Shown here piece after piece: positions 20,996 to 31,734 of a stretch of 64,000 nt of DNA. How positions within the stretch are numbered: position 1 is the first letter of the stretch; each line of letters opens with the position of its first letter. This DNA is from Arsenophonus sp052171895 (GTDB lineage: Bacteria > Pseudomonadota > Gammaproteobacteria > Enterobacterales > Enterobacteriaceae). A model generated the notes under the pieces. The model made no database searches, was not told the DNA's origin, and worked only from the letters and a program-made list of their open reading frames with translations. The stretch lies in the NCBI GenBank assembly GCA_052171895.1, contig JBQMRN010000003.1, positions 124,001-188,000 on the forward strand, in the 5' to 3' direction. The position numbers were made by a program, and so were the translations under genes.

Positions 20996-21639
20996 GCCAT
21001 GTTATCAAAGGTTGTTGCTTTTATCGTAGAGCAATTTGTACCCACCTGTATTTTAATTCTTGTGGTTTCAAACAATCTTCTCTAGACTAAATAATTCGGT
21101 AAATAAAACAACTCTACATCATGGAATTTACTCAGCCATCCTTTTAATCAGCTGATATAACTGTTCATATTTTGAATGTCGAATTCCTTACCAATAACTC
21201 TCTGATTATTCAACCTTATTAGGCGATGTTAGTAATTTTATCCTAGCTGCTAAATGTTTCCTAGTATTTAACTCCATCCGAGCAAAGGATGCAGTCTTTA
21301 TCGATGATTGCCTCAAAAAAACGGTCAGCGCACTCTGCATTAAATTCTTTAAGAATATCATTGCTCACATGACTGTGTTGATTTTTGGCAATTAAGACAG
21401 CGATTCGTTTTTTCCTTTTATCTCCTCCTCTTTGTTTTCTAGCTTTCCTATGTAAGTAAGAGATAACGCTTCTCTTTAAAGGATTTAGGAAAATGTTTCG
21501 TCGACTACAACAATACTACTTAGTACATTTATGTTAGCTGTTACTGCTGAAGTAAGCAGGAAGCAATGACGCCATCTAGAGGCTATTTTCAAATCAATGC
21601 CTCTTTGTTTTGCTGACTTCCGTAAAGTCAACCTATTCA
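20996..21639 (-). mobile_element. IS1595-type element, truncated by IS256
   Basis: The right end (GCCATGTTATCAAAGG, TTGTTGCTT) is at 20996. The reverse strand carries the C-terminal half of the transposase up to the region equivalent to NSLTLRKSAKQRGIDLKIA (21590-21640). There the IS256-type element begins. The left half of the element is missing beyond the IS256, so this is a breakpoint and not a clean insertion. Confidence 0.8.
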
Positions 21640-23090
21640 GAGTTATGCTTATTTCTAGTGTATGATATTTCGGAGATGGTAGCGTATCGTATCTCTTGCT
21701 GATTAATTTCGTAAATAATTTCAACAACAAAAAGATGATATGCCATGGAAAAGTTTACCCTACAAGGTATCTGTAAAATTAAATATTATCTATATCTCTT
21801 TCATAAACTCATCCGTAATGCTGCCAGGCAGCTTAGCTTGATAGCCACCTTCGTTGAAACTGAGCTCAAAGCCATGCTGCGATAATATGCTGAGGGTTGC
21901 CTCATCGAGGAGCTTTATGCCCCCGCCCGTCGTTTATAACGGTTATTTGTCACAGCGAACTATACAGACTGCTATTGGCGATGTTGAAATTAAAGTCTAT
22001 AAGGTCAGGCAAGGAGAAGGAGATCGTAGTGCCACCGGAATATGCTTCAAGAGCTATCGTTGCTACAGCCTTATCTGAAGCGTGCAAAAAACGACGAAGA
22101 CTTGCTACCATCGCTGCACCTGCCATGAGATCTCCACCAATAATTTTCATAAAGTGGGGGTGTGGCACTTATCGGTAAAAAGCACATGGTCTCTCTGACT
22201 ATCATCAGAAAACTAAAACAGCAATGGTTTGAAGAGTACAGGCAATGTGGTGCTGCCTGCGTGATTTAATCGATACGTGCTACCTTTATTTCTGTGTAGA
22301 TGGCATATACTCCCCCGTATCAGGCAAGATGATAGCTTTTCCTACTTGTCATTATTGGCGTCAGTGAACATGGAGATAAAGAGCTCGTTGGAGTTGAAGA
22401 TGCTTATCGAAAGTCAAAAGCGAACTTGGCCGAACTTCTCAATGCCATGAGAGCAAGGTGGCTTAACGGTATCTCCTAGGCTTGCTACTGGAGACAGTAC
22501 TCTTAGTTTTTGGAATGCAATGACAAAGATATTCTTGGATAGGCAGCGCCAACGCTGTTAGGTACACAAAACAGCTAATGTTCTAGCTTCACTCCCAAAA
22601 GGCATGAAATAGAAAGTTAAGGCTGAGCTTCTGAATGTATAGCTACCAGAGAGAGCCATGATGCTGCTAATAATGCCCTTGATATTTTGTTGGTAAGATT
22701 TTCAGCGAAGTATCCTGCAGCAATGAAGAAGCTGGAGAAAGATATAGAAGAACTGCTAAAATTTTTTACAACTTCCCGTCAGCGCACTTAGCGTCAAATA
22801 AGAACGACAAATCCGATTAAATCGGCTTATGCGACAGTGAAGCTACTAAGCCAAAGCCAGAAGAAGAACTGTTTAGTTTGATAAAATACTCTCTTTTAAT
22901 GCTATATAAGCTGCTACAGTCTGCTTAAAAAAGCTGGAACTGCTAAATAGGAGGATGATTTGACCTGCTGATCCCCCCTTTTCCTTCTGGTGGTAAACAA
23001 GGTCTAATTTAAGGATAAAAAATAGATTCAGAAATCAGCAAAGACGGAGCGCGGTATCCTGACCGTCATACAGTAGATTTTCTAATAACT
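21640..23090 (+). mobile_element. IS256-type element, degenerate
   Basis: Forward copy from GAGTTATGCTTATTTCTAG to TAGATTTTCTAATAACTC. Transposase scraps: VPPEYASRAIVATALSEACKKRRR (21990-22110), VGVEDAYRKSKANLAELLNAMRA (22380-22455), and a ...RTTNPIKS... region near 22800-22820. The flanks differ: IS1595 sequence on the left, the yhhL 3' end on the right, with no target duplication. That fits recombination between copies or a deletion. Confidence 0.88.
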
Positions 23091-23329
23091 CAACGAGGAT
23101 GCTTTTCTGTTTTTGCAAAAGCAGTTTCCAAAAATGCCTTGTATAAAATGATACATATCATTGCTAGATCAATAAAACATTTTAATGGTTTTGGAAATAG
23201 ATGGATAAAATTAAACATCATGAGTCCCCAAACAAAAAGCATTAATAATTTTCCAGGATTTAAGGAAATAATATTTCCTAGTTGATTATTGATGACGAAT
23301 ATAAAGGCAGTAAGCGATTCGACCGGCAA
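23090..23329 (-). pseudogene. yhhL: YhhL (DUF1145), 3' end cut by IS256
   Basis: The reverse frame contains GKLLMLFVWGLMMFNFIHLFPKP, matching E. coli YhhL (GRLALLFVWGLMIFNVVHPFPRP), an inner-membrane protein of unknown role. As in E. coli it follows rsmD. The only upstream ATG in frame (23329) lies inside rsmD and would add about 18 foreign residues. The expected start, two codons before SLNPGKL, is ATT and not ATG, so the native start may be lost. The stop TGA at 23090-23092 forms exactly at the IS256 junction, so the C-terminus is truncated. Confidence 0.75.
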
Positions 23330-23867
23330 CTTTTTTACGATGAAGCTGCCAATTTTTAGGTAACATGGCTAAATTAGCTTCTATTTCTGTCTCAATATAG
23401 ATCCAACAATTTTTGCTTAACCAAGCATTCTGCTCTAATAGCAAGGTTGTTTGTTGCAATAAATCCTTGCGAAAAGGCGGATCAAGAAAAATGACATCAT
23501 AGGCTGTGCTGGCTGCCTGTTTTAAATAGTTTAATGTATCTCTATTAATCACTTGTGCATTTTTTCCCTCTAATTTAACTAGATTAGCCACAAGTTGTGT
23601 TGCTACGAAGCGCTCTAACTCAATTAAGGTAGCTGAAGCAGCATAGCGAGAAAGTGCTTCAATAGCTAAAGCGCCACTACCAGAAAAACAATCAAGACAG
23701 CGAGCCTCTTGAATAACAGGCATTAACCAATTAAACAAAGTTTCTCTAATTCTATCTGTTGTTGGACGTAAACCCTCACTATCAAAAACAGGTAGTTTAC
23801 GTCCTCGCCATTTTCCCCCAATGATACGAATTTGGCCACGTGATCCAGATTGTATTTTTCTTGCCAT
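23286..23867 (-). CDS. rsmD: 16S rRNA m2G966 methyltransferase RsmD
   Basis: RsmD methylates G966 of 16S rRNA in the 30S subunit. The 193-residue protein has IRIIGGKWRGRKLPV, PTTDRIRETLFNWL, the SAM-binding loop LDCFSGSGALAIEALSR and the catalytic FLDPPFR, then a C-terminal KVAGRIAYCLY. Length is normal (E. coli 198). It shares its end with the yhhL remnant, as in E. coli. The normal divergent neighbour ftsY is gone and replaced by an IS1595 copy 80 bp upstream, with a 27-bp tandem repeat between. Confidence 0.96.
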   Translation of the reverse strand: MARKIQSGSRGQIRIIGGKWRGRKLPVFDSEGLRPTTDRIRETLFNWLMPVIQEARCLDCFSGSGALAIEALSRYAASATLIELERFVATQLVANLVKLEGKNAQVINRDTLNYLKQAASTAYDVIFLDPPFRKDLLQQTTLLLEQNAWLSKNCWIYIETEIEANLAMLPKNWQLHRKKVAGRIAYCLYIRHQ

Positions 23868-23903
23868 AATTTAAATAATTTAGTTATTATATATTGTTAA
23901 TAT

Positions 23904-23957
23904 AAGTAGTAATAATAGAGTATTTTGGTAAAGTAGTAATAATAGAATATATTTGTA
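23904..23957. repeat. Imperfect 27-bp tandem repeat upstream of rsmD
   Basis: Two adjacent 27-base units starting AAGTAGTAATAATAG match at 24 of 27 positions. The second runs into the IS1595 end (GTAAAGATTGTTGC), and the first ends in a similar TTTTGGTAAAG. It may be a duplicated IS flank or target site. Confidence 0.75.
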
Positions 23958-24996
23958 AAGATTGTTGCTTTGCGAGCAAAGCAATTTATAGCCATGTATG
24001 TATTTCAATTGTTGTGGTTTTAAATAATTTTTTCTAAGGCCAGATAATTCAGTAAATAAAACGCTCCTATAGCATGAGAATCTATTCAGCTATCCTTTTA
24101 ATCAGCTGATATAATTGTTCATATTTTGAATGTAGAATTCCTTACAAATAATAATTCTCTGATTATCTAACCTTATTAGACAATGCTGACTAATTTCATA
24201 CTTGCTGGCAAAGGTTTCGTAGCATTTACCTCCATCTTAGAAAAGGATGGACTCTTTATCGATGATCGGCTCAAAAAACGGCCAATACACTCTGCATTAA
24301 ATTCTTTAAGAATCTCATCCATTACATAACCCTGTCTGTTTCTTGCGATTAAGATCGCGATTTGTTATTTCCTTTTATCTCCTGTGGTCTCCTGCTCTCC
24401 TGCGTTTTCTAGCTTTTCTATGTAGAATAGAATTCTTCCCTTAAAATAATTCATGAAAATATTTCCTAGACTTCAATAATACCAATTAGTGCATTTATAT
24501 TGCCTGTCGCCGATGGCCGATTAAGCAAGGAAGTAGTGAGGCCATCTAAACGCTATTTTCAAATCAATGCCTATTTGTTTCGTTGACTCCTGTAAAGTCA
24601 AGCTATTCAAGATACATCGCAGATAACTAAACCATTTATCCTTGTGATGTAGCCTTGTTAAAAGACTTCCAGTAAGATTATTAAATATTTTCCTGTAATC
24701 GAGGATTTTCAACGATATCTTTATAACCCTAATGAATGTCCTAACGGATGAGGTATTAACTGTGACAATATGCGCAGGATAAAGTGGAATGAGTTGCTTC
24801 AGTGCATAAATCAAGATATCATCCGACAGATTGTCCGGCTAGCCAACTAATGAGATGCAACTTTATATTGGTAGGGAGTAAGGAAAGAGTTTCTTTGATC
24901 TGTAGGATTGTTTGCTTTTTCATGACAAACTCTGTAACAAAAATCCTTCATACAGTTATAAGAGATTTCTAGCAACAACCTTTCCCAACATAGCCT
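23946..24996 (-). mobile_element. IS1595-type element, near full length, degenerate
   Basis: Both ends are present: the right end with TTGTTGCTTTGCGAGC near 23962, and the left end with GCAACAACCTTTCCCAACAT near 24972. The reverse strand encodes pieces of the transposase: KLHLISWLAGQSVG, ALKQLIPLYPAHIVTVN, RFIRVIKIS, GSLLTRLHHKDKWFSYLRCILNSLTL, AFRWPHYF, and near 24200 the C-terminal RLDNQRI block. There are many stops. It occupies the place where ftsY began. Confidence 0.85.
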
Positions 24997-25004
24997 GATG
25001 ATCA

Positions 25005-25838
25005 TAGCTATATTCTAGATTATTTCCAGACGACGGAGGCTGTCGCCTACTCAGGAAGCAGACCTTTCCTGCGAGAAATATTTTTCTCCATCTTGACAAT
25101 TTGCTGGGAGTTATACAAGAATTCCTTGAACCACGCAGAAGTATCTTGATTTAGCCTTAATCGCTATTTACACAGGGACGGATGGGGAGAATTTGCGTAA
25201 AATGAAGCAGGAGAAGAGCCTAGGAAGCGAAGCTTAAAGCCTTTAAAAACTATGAGCTTAATTATCTCACATAGATATGAAATATCTTCTGTAAATACAA
25301 AATAAAACTTCAGGACATTATCTTTTTATAGATATAATATCATTCACCTAGCCATAGATGGGTTTTTATCCATCTTTACAAGCCTAAGACCGCGAGCAAT
25401 GCTTCGACGCTTCTTACCTGATGATCTTAACCGAGTATATCACATAGCTATTCATTTGGTACTTACAGACAATGGGAAAGAATTTACAGATAGCCTTTTA
25501 GTCTTCGAAAACGTTGGCCACCGGAAAACATAAATTTAGCAGATTCTGTAGAGAGCTTGGTATAGAACACCGAGTTAGCCCGCCGAGGCATCCTCAAACG
25601 AATGGTATTGTTAAGCGATTTAATGGGTGTATAGAAGATGGGCCTTAAAAAGCTATCATTTCAATTCTAGTCAAGAGCTTGAGAGAGTCTGCACCGCGAT
25701 ATGTTTGGCTGTACAATTAGGAATTACCTAAATATCAGTATTGGCTAGTAAAACTTCATTGCAGTCTATGAAAAATTAGTTCAAAGTTAAATCTGAATTA
25801 TTCAAAAAAACTATAGCATCTTCCTGGACGTAACATTT
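25005..25838 (+). mobile_element. IS481-type element, 5' end missing
   Basis: Forward frames give the IS481 transposase from its middle: FPDDGGCRLLRK, the segment IQEFLEPRRSILI, YFLYRYNIIHLAIDGFLSIFTSLRPRAML (core with the first Asp), IHLVLTDNGKEFTDSLL, FCRELGIEHRVSPPRHPQTNG, RFNGCIEDGP, and at the end LFKKTIASSWT. The canonical DNGKEF and HPQTNG motifs are clear. The helix-turn-helix start is absent. It directly abuts the IS91 copy at 25839. Confidence 0.85.
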
Positions 25839-27460
25839 GTATTATACCGCCTGTTTATACGAAGCGATTTATGATCTCCTTTCAACCAGAAAGGGCTTAT
25901 GGTATAAGCTAACTGAATTTTTCGTGATACAAAAAAAAGAGGCTATACAGCATTATATCCAAACTCGGCCATCAATTTTTCTCGACACCAGTATTATCCG
26001 CCTACAGGACGATTATTCCTAGTTTTGAGCACGCCATCCATAGCCCAAGCTGATGACGTTGGATACGGCTGCACTAAGGATAGCCACTTGAAAATATAGC
26101 TGCCAATGAATTCATCAAGTATACGGAACTATGGATTATCCCCCGTTTCTTTTGCTCCATGGGGAAATACACGAATGTTGGGCTGACAGACCTAACGAAG
26201 GCGAACAAAATAACCATTTCTGCTTTAGTAGTAAAAGAGACCCTCAGAGTAATTTACTCCAATATATACTCCTAGCCCTAATTAAACTGCTTTTTACCAT
26301 TAATGAATGAAGGTTGGAATAAATTCCTTAAAAAATACGCTGAAATCATCAGTTTCTAAACGTGTCTATCTGTAGAGCGCATGCTTGCTTGCAGTACTTT
26401 GTACCAATGAAGCTATAATCCGGCGCACCACTGCTCTCCATCTTCTGAATGTTTCCACCGCCGTTTTTTCTAGCAAACCTCTAAGTCAAAAACCTCTAGT
26501 TCATGTAATTTCAAATCTACAGAGGAGTGCTTAGCACTCCAGGTTCATATTTTATCCGATTACGACTAACAAGACATTACTTTCACTATGTCCCATCTTC
26601 TTTGGCTTTTTTTAACAATAACTAGCCACCACTCAACACCATGTTTCACACCGCCGGGGAAAACCGGGAGAGCTAGCACGCCTCCTCGCTATGCAGTGGG
26701 GACGCAAAACAAGGTATTGAAATTGCCATTTTTGCCATCTTCTTGTGCTTTGCACACTTCTGGTAGATAACTCAATGTTACGGTCGCATCTCCGCGACAG
26801 GAACCAGTAAAAGCGTTATCCTGAGGCATAGTACGGACGTTACTGGACAGTGCGCTTTTTGCTATAAAGACAAAATGAGCGTTGCATATATGAAATACCT
26901 GGGCCGTTACCTTAAACTTCCGTTTGTATCCGAATCAAAACTTTGGCATTAGAATCGCGCGTGGTGGGGCTACCCCGGCGGGGCGCATCATTACTATAAG
27001 TAGCTTATTCAAAAACACTAGAGCAGCCAAACACTAATACAAGAAGAGATGATCAGGCATTATATTAGCCATATTTTAGCCAGGCATTTTAACATGATCC
27101 GTTACTATGCTTTCTTCTTGAATTGTAAAAGAAGAACCCTATTACCTAAAGTGTATAAGGCGCTGGAGATGAAGGTCTGTAAAAAATCCAAGAACCTGCC
27201 GCATGGGAAGGTAGGTAAACAAGTAATGAAATTATTTTTAAAAAGAATGGATAAAATGGAAAAACGAGGGTTAGTAAATAAAACCTAGCTTTAATGTCTC
27301 TAAAATTAGGGTGTTAGGTTAAAAAAAACATACTATCCAATGAGGTTTTAACTTATAATAAACTTAACAAATCTATTTTATCTCCTTTTAGCAATTATGA
27401 ATAATGAATGGCATTTGATCTTCAATCAAATGGTGATTCAATTTCTTAAGCATCAAGCTG
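25839..27460 (+). mobile_element. IS91-type element, degenerate copy B
   Basis: Second IS91-type copy, abutting IS481. Shared with copy A: CYTACLYEAIYDLLS, DTSIIRLQDDY, the region near 26460 (STAVFSSKPLSQKP), TMSHLLWLF near 26590, CALHTSGR near 26750, then IRHYISHILARHFNMIRYYAFF and LLPKVYKALEMKV (27049-27180), the typical C-terminus. Between about 26100 and 26450 it holds sequence that copy A lacks and that I do not recognise. Its right edge lies in ftsX, whose N-terminal part is gone. Confidence 0.8.
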
Positions 27461-27474
27461 TACAACCATGGTAT

Positions 27475-28187
27475 CCCATACCCACAATTAATCATTTATT
27501 TGGATAAATCATTAGACTTAAGGAATTAGATGGTGTTAAAAGTGTTTATCCTCTATCGCGGGAGAGTATAGCCATGATTGAGTTCCAAAATTGGTCAGGA
27601 TTAGATTCAACACAGCATTATACCTGTTAGAAAAATCCTTTACTAATATTAGCAATTATCACGCCTAAAATTGATCTCTAAAATTTAGAGCCATTGATAG
27701 ACCTGTATAATAAAGTAGGTCAGTTAGCCAAAATTGAAGATGTTCAAATGGACGATAGTTGATTTGTCCATTTAGCTGTATTAACGGATCTGATTAGGAA
27801 AATTGTAATGTTGATTAATATTTATGCTCATGTAGGTGTTTTTAGTAATTGCTAATACTATAAGGCTAAATATTTTTACCAGAATGGATACGATTAATAT
27901 CATGAACTAGAATTGTGGCAACAGATGATTTATACGTCCATTTCTTAAATAGCAGTATTATATATGGACTCTTTGGTATTTTACTCTCATTAATACTTTC
28001 TCCATTATTAGCATTTTAATTAATCGGTATCGTTTTACAAGTAGCGACTGTATTTGATACTACATTTCATGTTCAAGGTTTTTTTGAGATGAGCTGCTAT
28101 TAGTCATACTGGTTGCCGCCATGATTGGCTGGTTAGCGAGTTTGGTTGCCTACAGCTAAACACTTAAAACGTTTCATGCTAGAGTGA
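27475..28187 (+). pseudogene. ftsX: Cell division protein FtsX, C-terminal remnant
   Basis: FtsX is the membrane partner of FtsE in the ABC-like complex that controls septal peptidoglycan hydrolases. Pieces match its periplasmic and C-terminal parts: PQLIIYLDKSLD, EFQNWSGLDSTQ (E. coli EFRNWSGFGGAL), ENPLLILAIITPKIDL, IEDVQMDDSWFVHLAVLTDLI, then LYGLFGILLSLILS, VLVAAMIGWLASLVA, and the end AKHLKRFMLE. Stops occur throughout, and the N-terminal third is replaced by IS91. ftsE and ftsY are not found upstream. rpoH follows, as in E. coli. Confidence 0.85.
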
Positions 28188-28412
28188 TATTTCTTTGAAA
28201 AAAGTGATTTGGGTGATCAATATTAAACTTTTATCCTAATAAAAGTGTCGAAGTTAAAACTTCAATGTAATTAAGTCAAAGCAATTTTCTTCGATACCAA
28301 GCAATCCTAAACTATTCAATATCATATTAATCGCTGAGCAATGGAATCTACTTAAATATAAGCTTTTTATTTAGAACTAACTCTTAGTTAATTAACTTTA
28401 AAGAGGATATTA

Positions 28413-29270
28413 ATGACAAAAGAGATACAATCATTAACATTAATTCAACAAGGTAGCATTGAAGCTTATGTAAGATCAGCTAATGCTTATCCGATGCTGA
28501 GCGCAGAGGAAGAAGAAGAATATGCAAAACGGCTCCATTATCATGGAGATTTAAATGCGGCTAAACAGCTTATACTCTCTCATTTACGTTTTGTTATTCA
28601 TATTGCACGTAATTATTCAGGTTATGGATTGCCACAAGCGGATTTGATCCAAGAAGGTAACATTGGTCTAATGAAAGCTGTTCGTCGTTTTAATCCTGAA
28701 ATTGGCGTACGTTTAGTTTCATTTGCGGTTCATTGGATCAAAGCTGAAATTCATGAATATGTATTGCGGAATTGGCGGATAGTTAAAGTTGCAACTACTA
28801 AAGCTCAACGTAAACTTTTTTTCAATTTACGTAAGAATAAGAAACGTATTGGCTGGTTTAATCAAACTGAAGTTGATATGGTTGCCAAGGAGCTAGGTGT
28901 AACCAGCAAGGATGTTCGTGAAATGGAATCACGAATGGGTGCACAAGATATGGCATTTGATATAAATGACGATGATGATAATGCTGAAAATACGACTATT
29001 GCTCCGATTTTATATCTACAGGATAAATCTTCTGATTTTGCTGATAGCATTGAGGAAGATAATTGGGAAAACCATGCCACTGATAAATTAATGCAAGCAT
29101 TATTTACCTTAGATGAGCGTAGTCAGGATATCATCCGTACTCGTTGGCTTGATGAAGAGAAAAAAACTACTTTACAGGATTTAGCAGATAAATATCGTGT
29201 ATCTGCTGAACGTGTTCGTCAATTAGAAAAAAATGCCATGAAAAAACTTCGGTTAGTGATGGAAACTTAA
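28413..29270 (+). CDS. rpoH: Heat-shock sigma factor RpoH (sigma-32)
   Basis: RpoH directs RNA polymerase to heat-shock promoters. The 285-residue protein is full length (E. coli 284). Visible parts are region 2 (ADLIQEGNIGLMKAVRRFNP, then VSFAVHWIKAEIHEYVLRNWRIV), the RpoH box QRKLFFNLRK, and the region 4 helix-turn-helix (TLQDLADKYRVSAERVRQLEKNAMKKL). AGAGGA precedes the ATG by six bases. It has lost its usual upstream partners but remains intact. A terminator follows at 29414. A matching sigma-32 promoter survives before lon in this window. Confidence 0.97.
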   Translation: MTKEIQSLTLIQQGSIEAYVRSANAYPMLSAEEEEEYAKRLHYHGDLNAAKQLILSHLRFVIHIARNYSGYGLPQADLIQEGNIGLMKAVRRFNPEIGVRLVSFAVHWIKAEIHEYVLRNWRIVKVATTKAQRKLFFNLRKNKKRIGWFNQTEVDMVAKELGVTSKDVREMESRMGAQDMAFDINDDDDNAENTTIAPILYLQDKSSDFADSIEEDNWENHATDKLMQALFTLDERSQDIIRTRWLDEEKKTTLQDLADKYRVSAERVRQLEKNAMKKLRLVMET

Positions 29271-29413
29271 AATAAGTCACACTAGGATGATATAAAGACC
29301 TAGTTGAAACTTTTGTTATTCAGGCAATTTAAATTTTAGCAAAAACTATATAAAAAGTTGTTGAAAGATAAAAAGATAGTAGCAAATTTATTTTAATTGT
29401 TAACTATTAAAAT

Positions 29414-29450
29414 AAAAAGGTGCTTTTACCTGTAAGGTAAGCGCCTTTTT
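29414..29450 (+). terminator. Rho-independent terminator after rpoH
   Basis: Hairpin with AAAAAGGTGCTTTTACC and GGTAAGCGCCTTTTT around TGTAA, ending in a T run, 144 bases after the rpoH stop. Confidence 0.8.
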
Positions 29451-29459
29451 GCATGCATG

Positions 29460-30293
29460 TAAGTAGTAGCTGTAGCTTGCCTCTATTCCTTACTACGATA
29501 TTAGCTAATTTTATCTATCAGTGATGTTTTTGGTATATTTATATTTTAAATATACCCTATTTAAACTACTCTAACAGACTTGATTATTGATTTTTAATAT
29601 GCATCAATTGTAATACACGACAAAAGCTAACACCGAATGAGTACTAACAAATTTTTTGCATTCCATCCTTTGCATGATAACTAAATTTTACGTAGAGTAA
29701 AATATCACTACTAGATTTTTCTTTATTTTAAGCGGATTTATAATCCGGTCAAGTTCTTTAAGATCCCCGGGAAAATGCCTAGCTGTATCTGTAATAACTG
29801 TTCTACCAGGTATAAATTTAAGAACATGATCAAGCGTTTTAAGTAAAAATTCTGCATTGGAAAAAGTCCACTAAAACGTTTATGCGGTACCTACTTTGTG
29901 ATACACAATATATATTTTTTGTGTTTTCTGTAGATGGTGTTTTTAATACCAGGGGTTTTATTTTTAAGATATTTGAAAATCCTCACACCTAGTGAGCCGA
30001 TGAATATCACTACTTAACGAGCACGCACCTCTTTCTAAAAAAAGAAATTTCTTATTGCTACTTTTAACGCCTTTTGCAAGGATCCTCGATCCTGTGAATA
30101 ACGGAGAAAATTTACCTTTTTAACAACCGGTCTTGGTTCATGCCATATATTTATATCATTAGGTTGTGGGAACCCCTCCACCCGCTAATCAGCCTAGAAG
30201 CCAGCATTATTACAGGAGTCATTTTATTTTTCATAGAAACATCCTTGTTGTTTACCGCAGCATCTGCATGATAATACTATCACCAATACAAAT
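29460..30293. other. Degenerate tract, not recognised
   Basis: No intact frame. The reverse strand has short readable stretches: one near 29770-29870 reads roughly WTFSNAEFLLKTLDHVL, then PGRTVITDTARHFPG and LKELDRIINPL. Another near 29890-29990 has EDFQI and KHKKYILCITK. It looks like an old coding region on the reverse strand, but I cannot name the family. Confidence 0.4.
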
Positions 30294-31559
30294 GAGTTAT
30301 CCTCATTTCTTGAGTATGGGATGTCAGGGATGGTGGTATCTTGCTGGTTGATTTAGTAAATGATTTCAATAATAGAGAGATGATGATATGGGATGAAAAA
30401 TCTACCCTACAGGTATTCACGAAACAAGATATTACCTATAATCCAGTTCATGAACTCATCCGTAATAGTTATTTACCACAGCAAACCATACAGACTGGTA
30501 TTGACGATATTAAGATTAAACTGCCTAAGGTCAGGAGGATCGTAGCCCCAATAGAATATGCTTTAATGGCTCGTTGCTACCGCCTTATCTGAAACGTGCA
30601 AAAAATGTTGAAAAATTGCTAGCATGGTTCTACCTGCGAGACATCTTATATCCAACCGATGATTTTTACGAAGCACTGGACGTTTCTCGCTGAAAGTACA
30701 TGGTCTCTTTGCAGTACTATCAGCAAACTGAAACAGTAATGGCTTGAAGAGACAGAAAATGGTGCCTACGTGATTTAAGCGATACGCTCTACCTTTATTT
30801 CTTGGCTAATGCCATAGAACAATCCTATCAGCTAAGATGATTGCCTTTGCATGCTTCTCATTATCAGCCTCACTGAGGATGGATATAAGGAGTTCGTTGG
30901 GGGCAAAGATGGTTATCTGGAATCAGAAGCAAGCTTGGCCTAATTTTTCAATAGATTGTGAGGACGTAATTCCTAACCGTCTATCCAAGGCTTGCTAGGG
31001 AGAGACGGTGCTCTTACTTTTTGGAATGCAATGGCAAAGATATCTCCGGAGAGCGGTACAAACGGTGTTGGGTACACAAAACAGCTAATATGCTGCCTTT
31101 AGTCCCTAAAAGGCATGCAATCGAAAGTTAAGACTGAGAGCCGCTATGCTGCTAATAAAGCCATTGATATTTTGTTGGCAAGCTTTTTAGCGATGTATCC
31201 CTTCAGCGATGAAGTAGCTGAAGAAAGATCGAAAAGAACTACTGGCATTCACAACTTCCCGTCAGCGCACTGAGCATTAATAAGAACAAGAAATCTGATT
31301 GAATCAGCTTTTTTGACAGTGAGGCTATGAAGGCAATGTGTGAATAACTTTAGTTTAAGAAAAACAATCCTTTTCAATAGGATTTAACCTGTTCCAGTCT
31401 GCTCAAAAAAGCTGGAACCCCCTAAAGAGATTTAATCTTGCTGACCGCCCCTCCCATGCTGATAAATAACGTCAAATTTAAGGATACAGAAGAGTTTCAT
31501 AAAACATCAGAGTGGAAGGAGGTAGCCTAACCATCATATATTATGATTTACTAATAACT
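30294..31559 (+). mobile_element. IS256-type element, degenerate
   Basis: From GAGTTATCCTCATTTCTTG to TGATTTACTAATAACTC. Scraps of transposase: NPVHELIRNSYLPQQTIQTGIDDIKIKLPKV (30430-30540), FVGGKDGYLESEASLA (30890-30950), and the RNQEI...NQLF region near 31270-31310. It is about 150 bp shorter than other copies, so it has internal deletions. No target duplication is visible. Confidence 0.88.
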
Positions 31560-31734
31560 CAGTAAAATAAAAAATTTATTTTTATAAATAGAAATAGGAT
31601 CTTATTGATAGTTGATAAAGATCAGTCTTTATCAAAGATTATTTGTAGCAATTAATAATAAATATTTTTGATATAAGTGTTTATACTTTATAGATATTAT
31701 AATCTTTATTACTGCATTATTTTGTGTTTCTGTT

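Noticed and set aside
20905..21090. Hydrophobic 61-residue frame
   Set aside because: It crosses into the IS1595 right end, has no ribosome site and resembles nothing.
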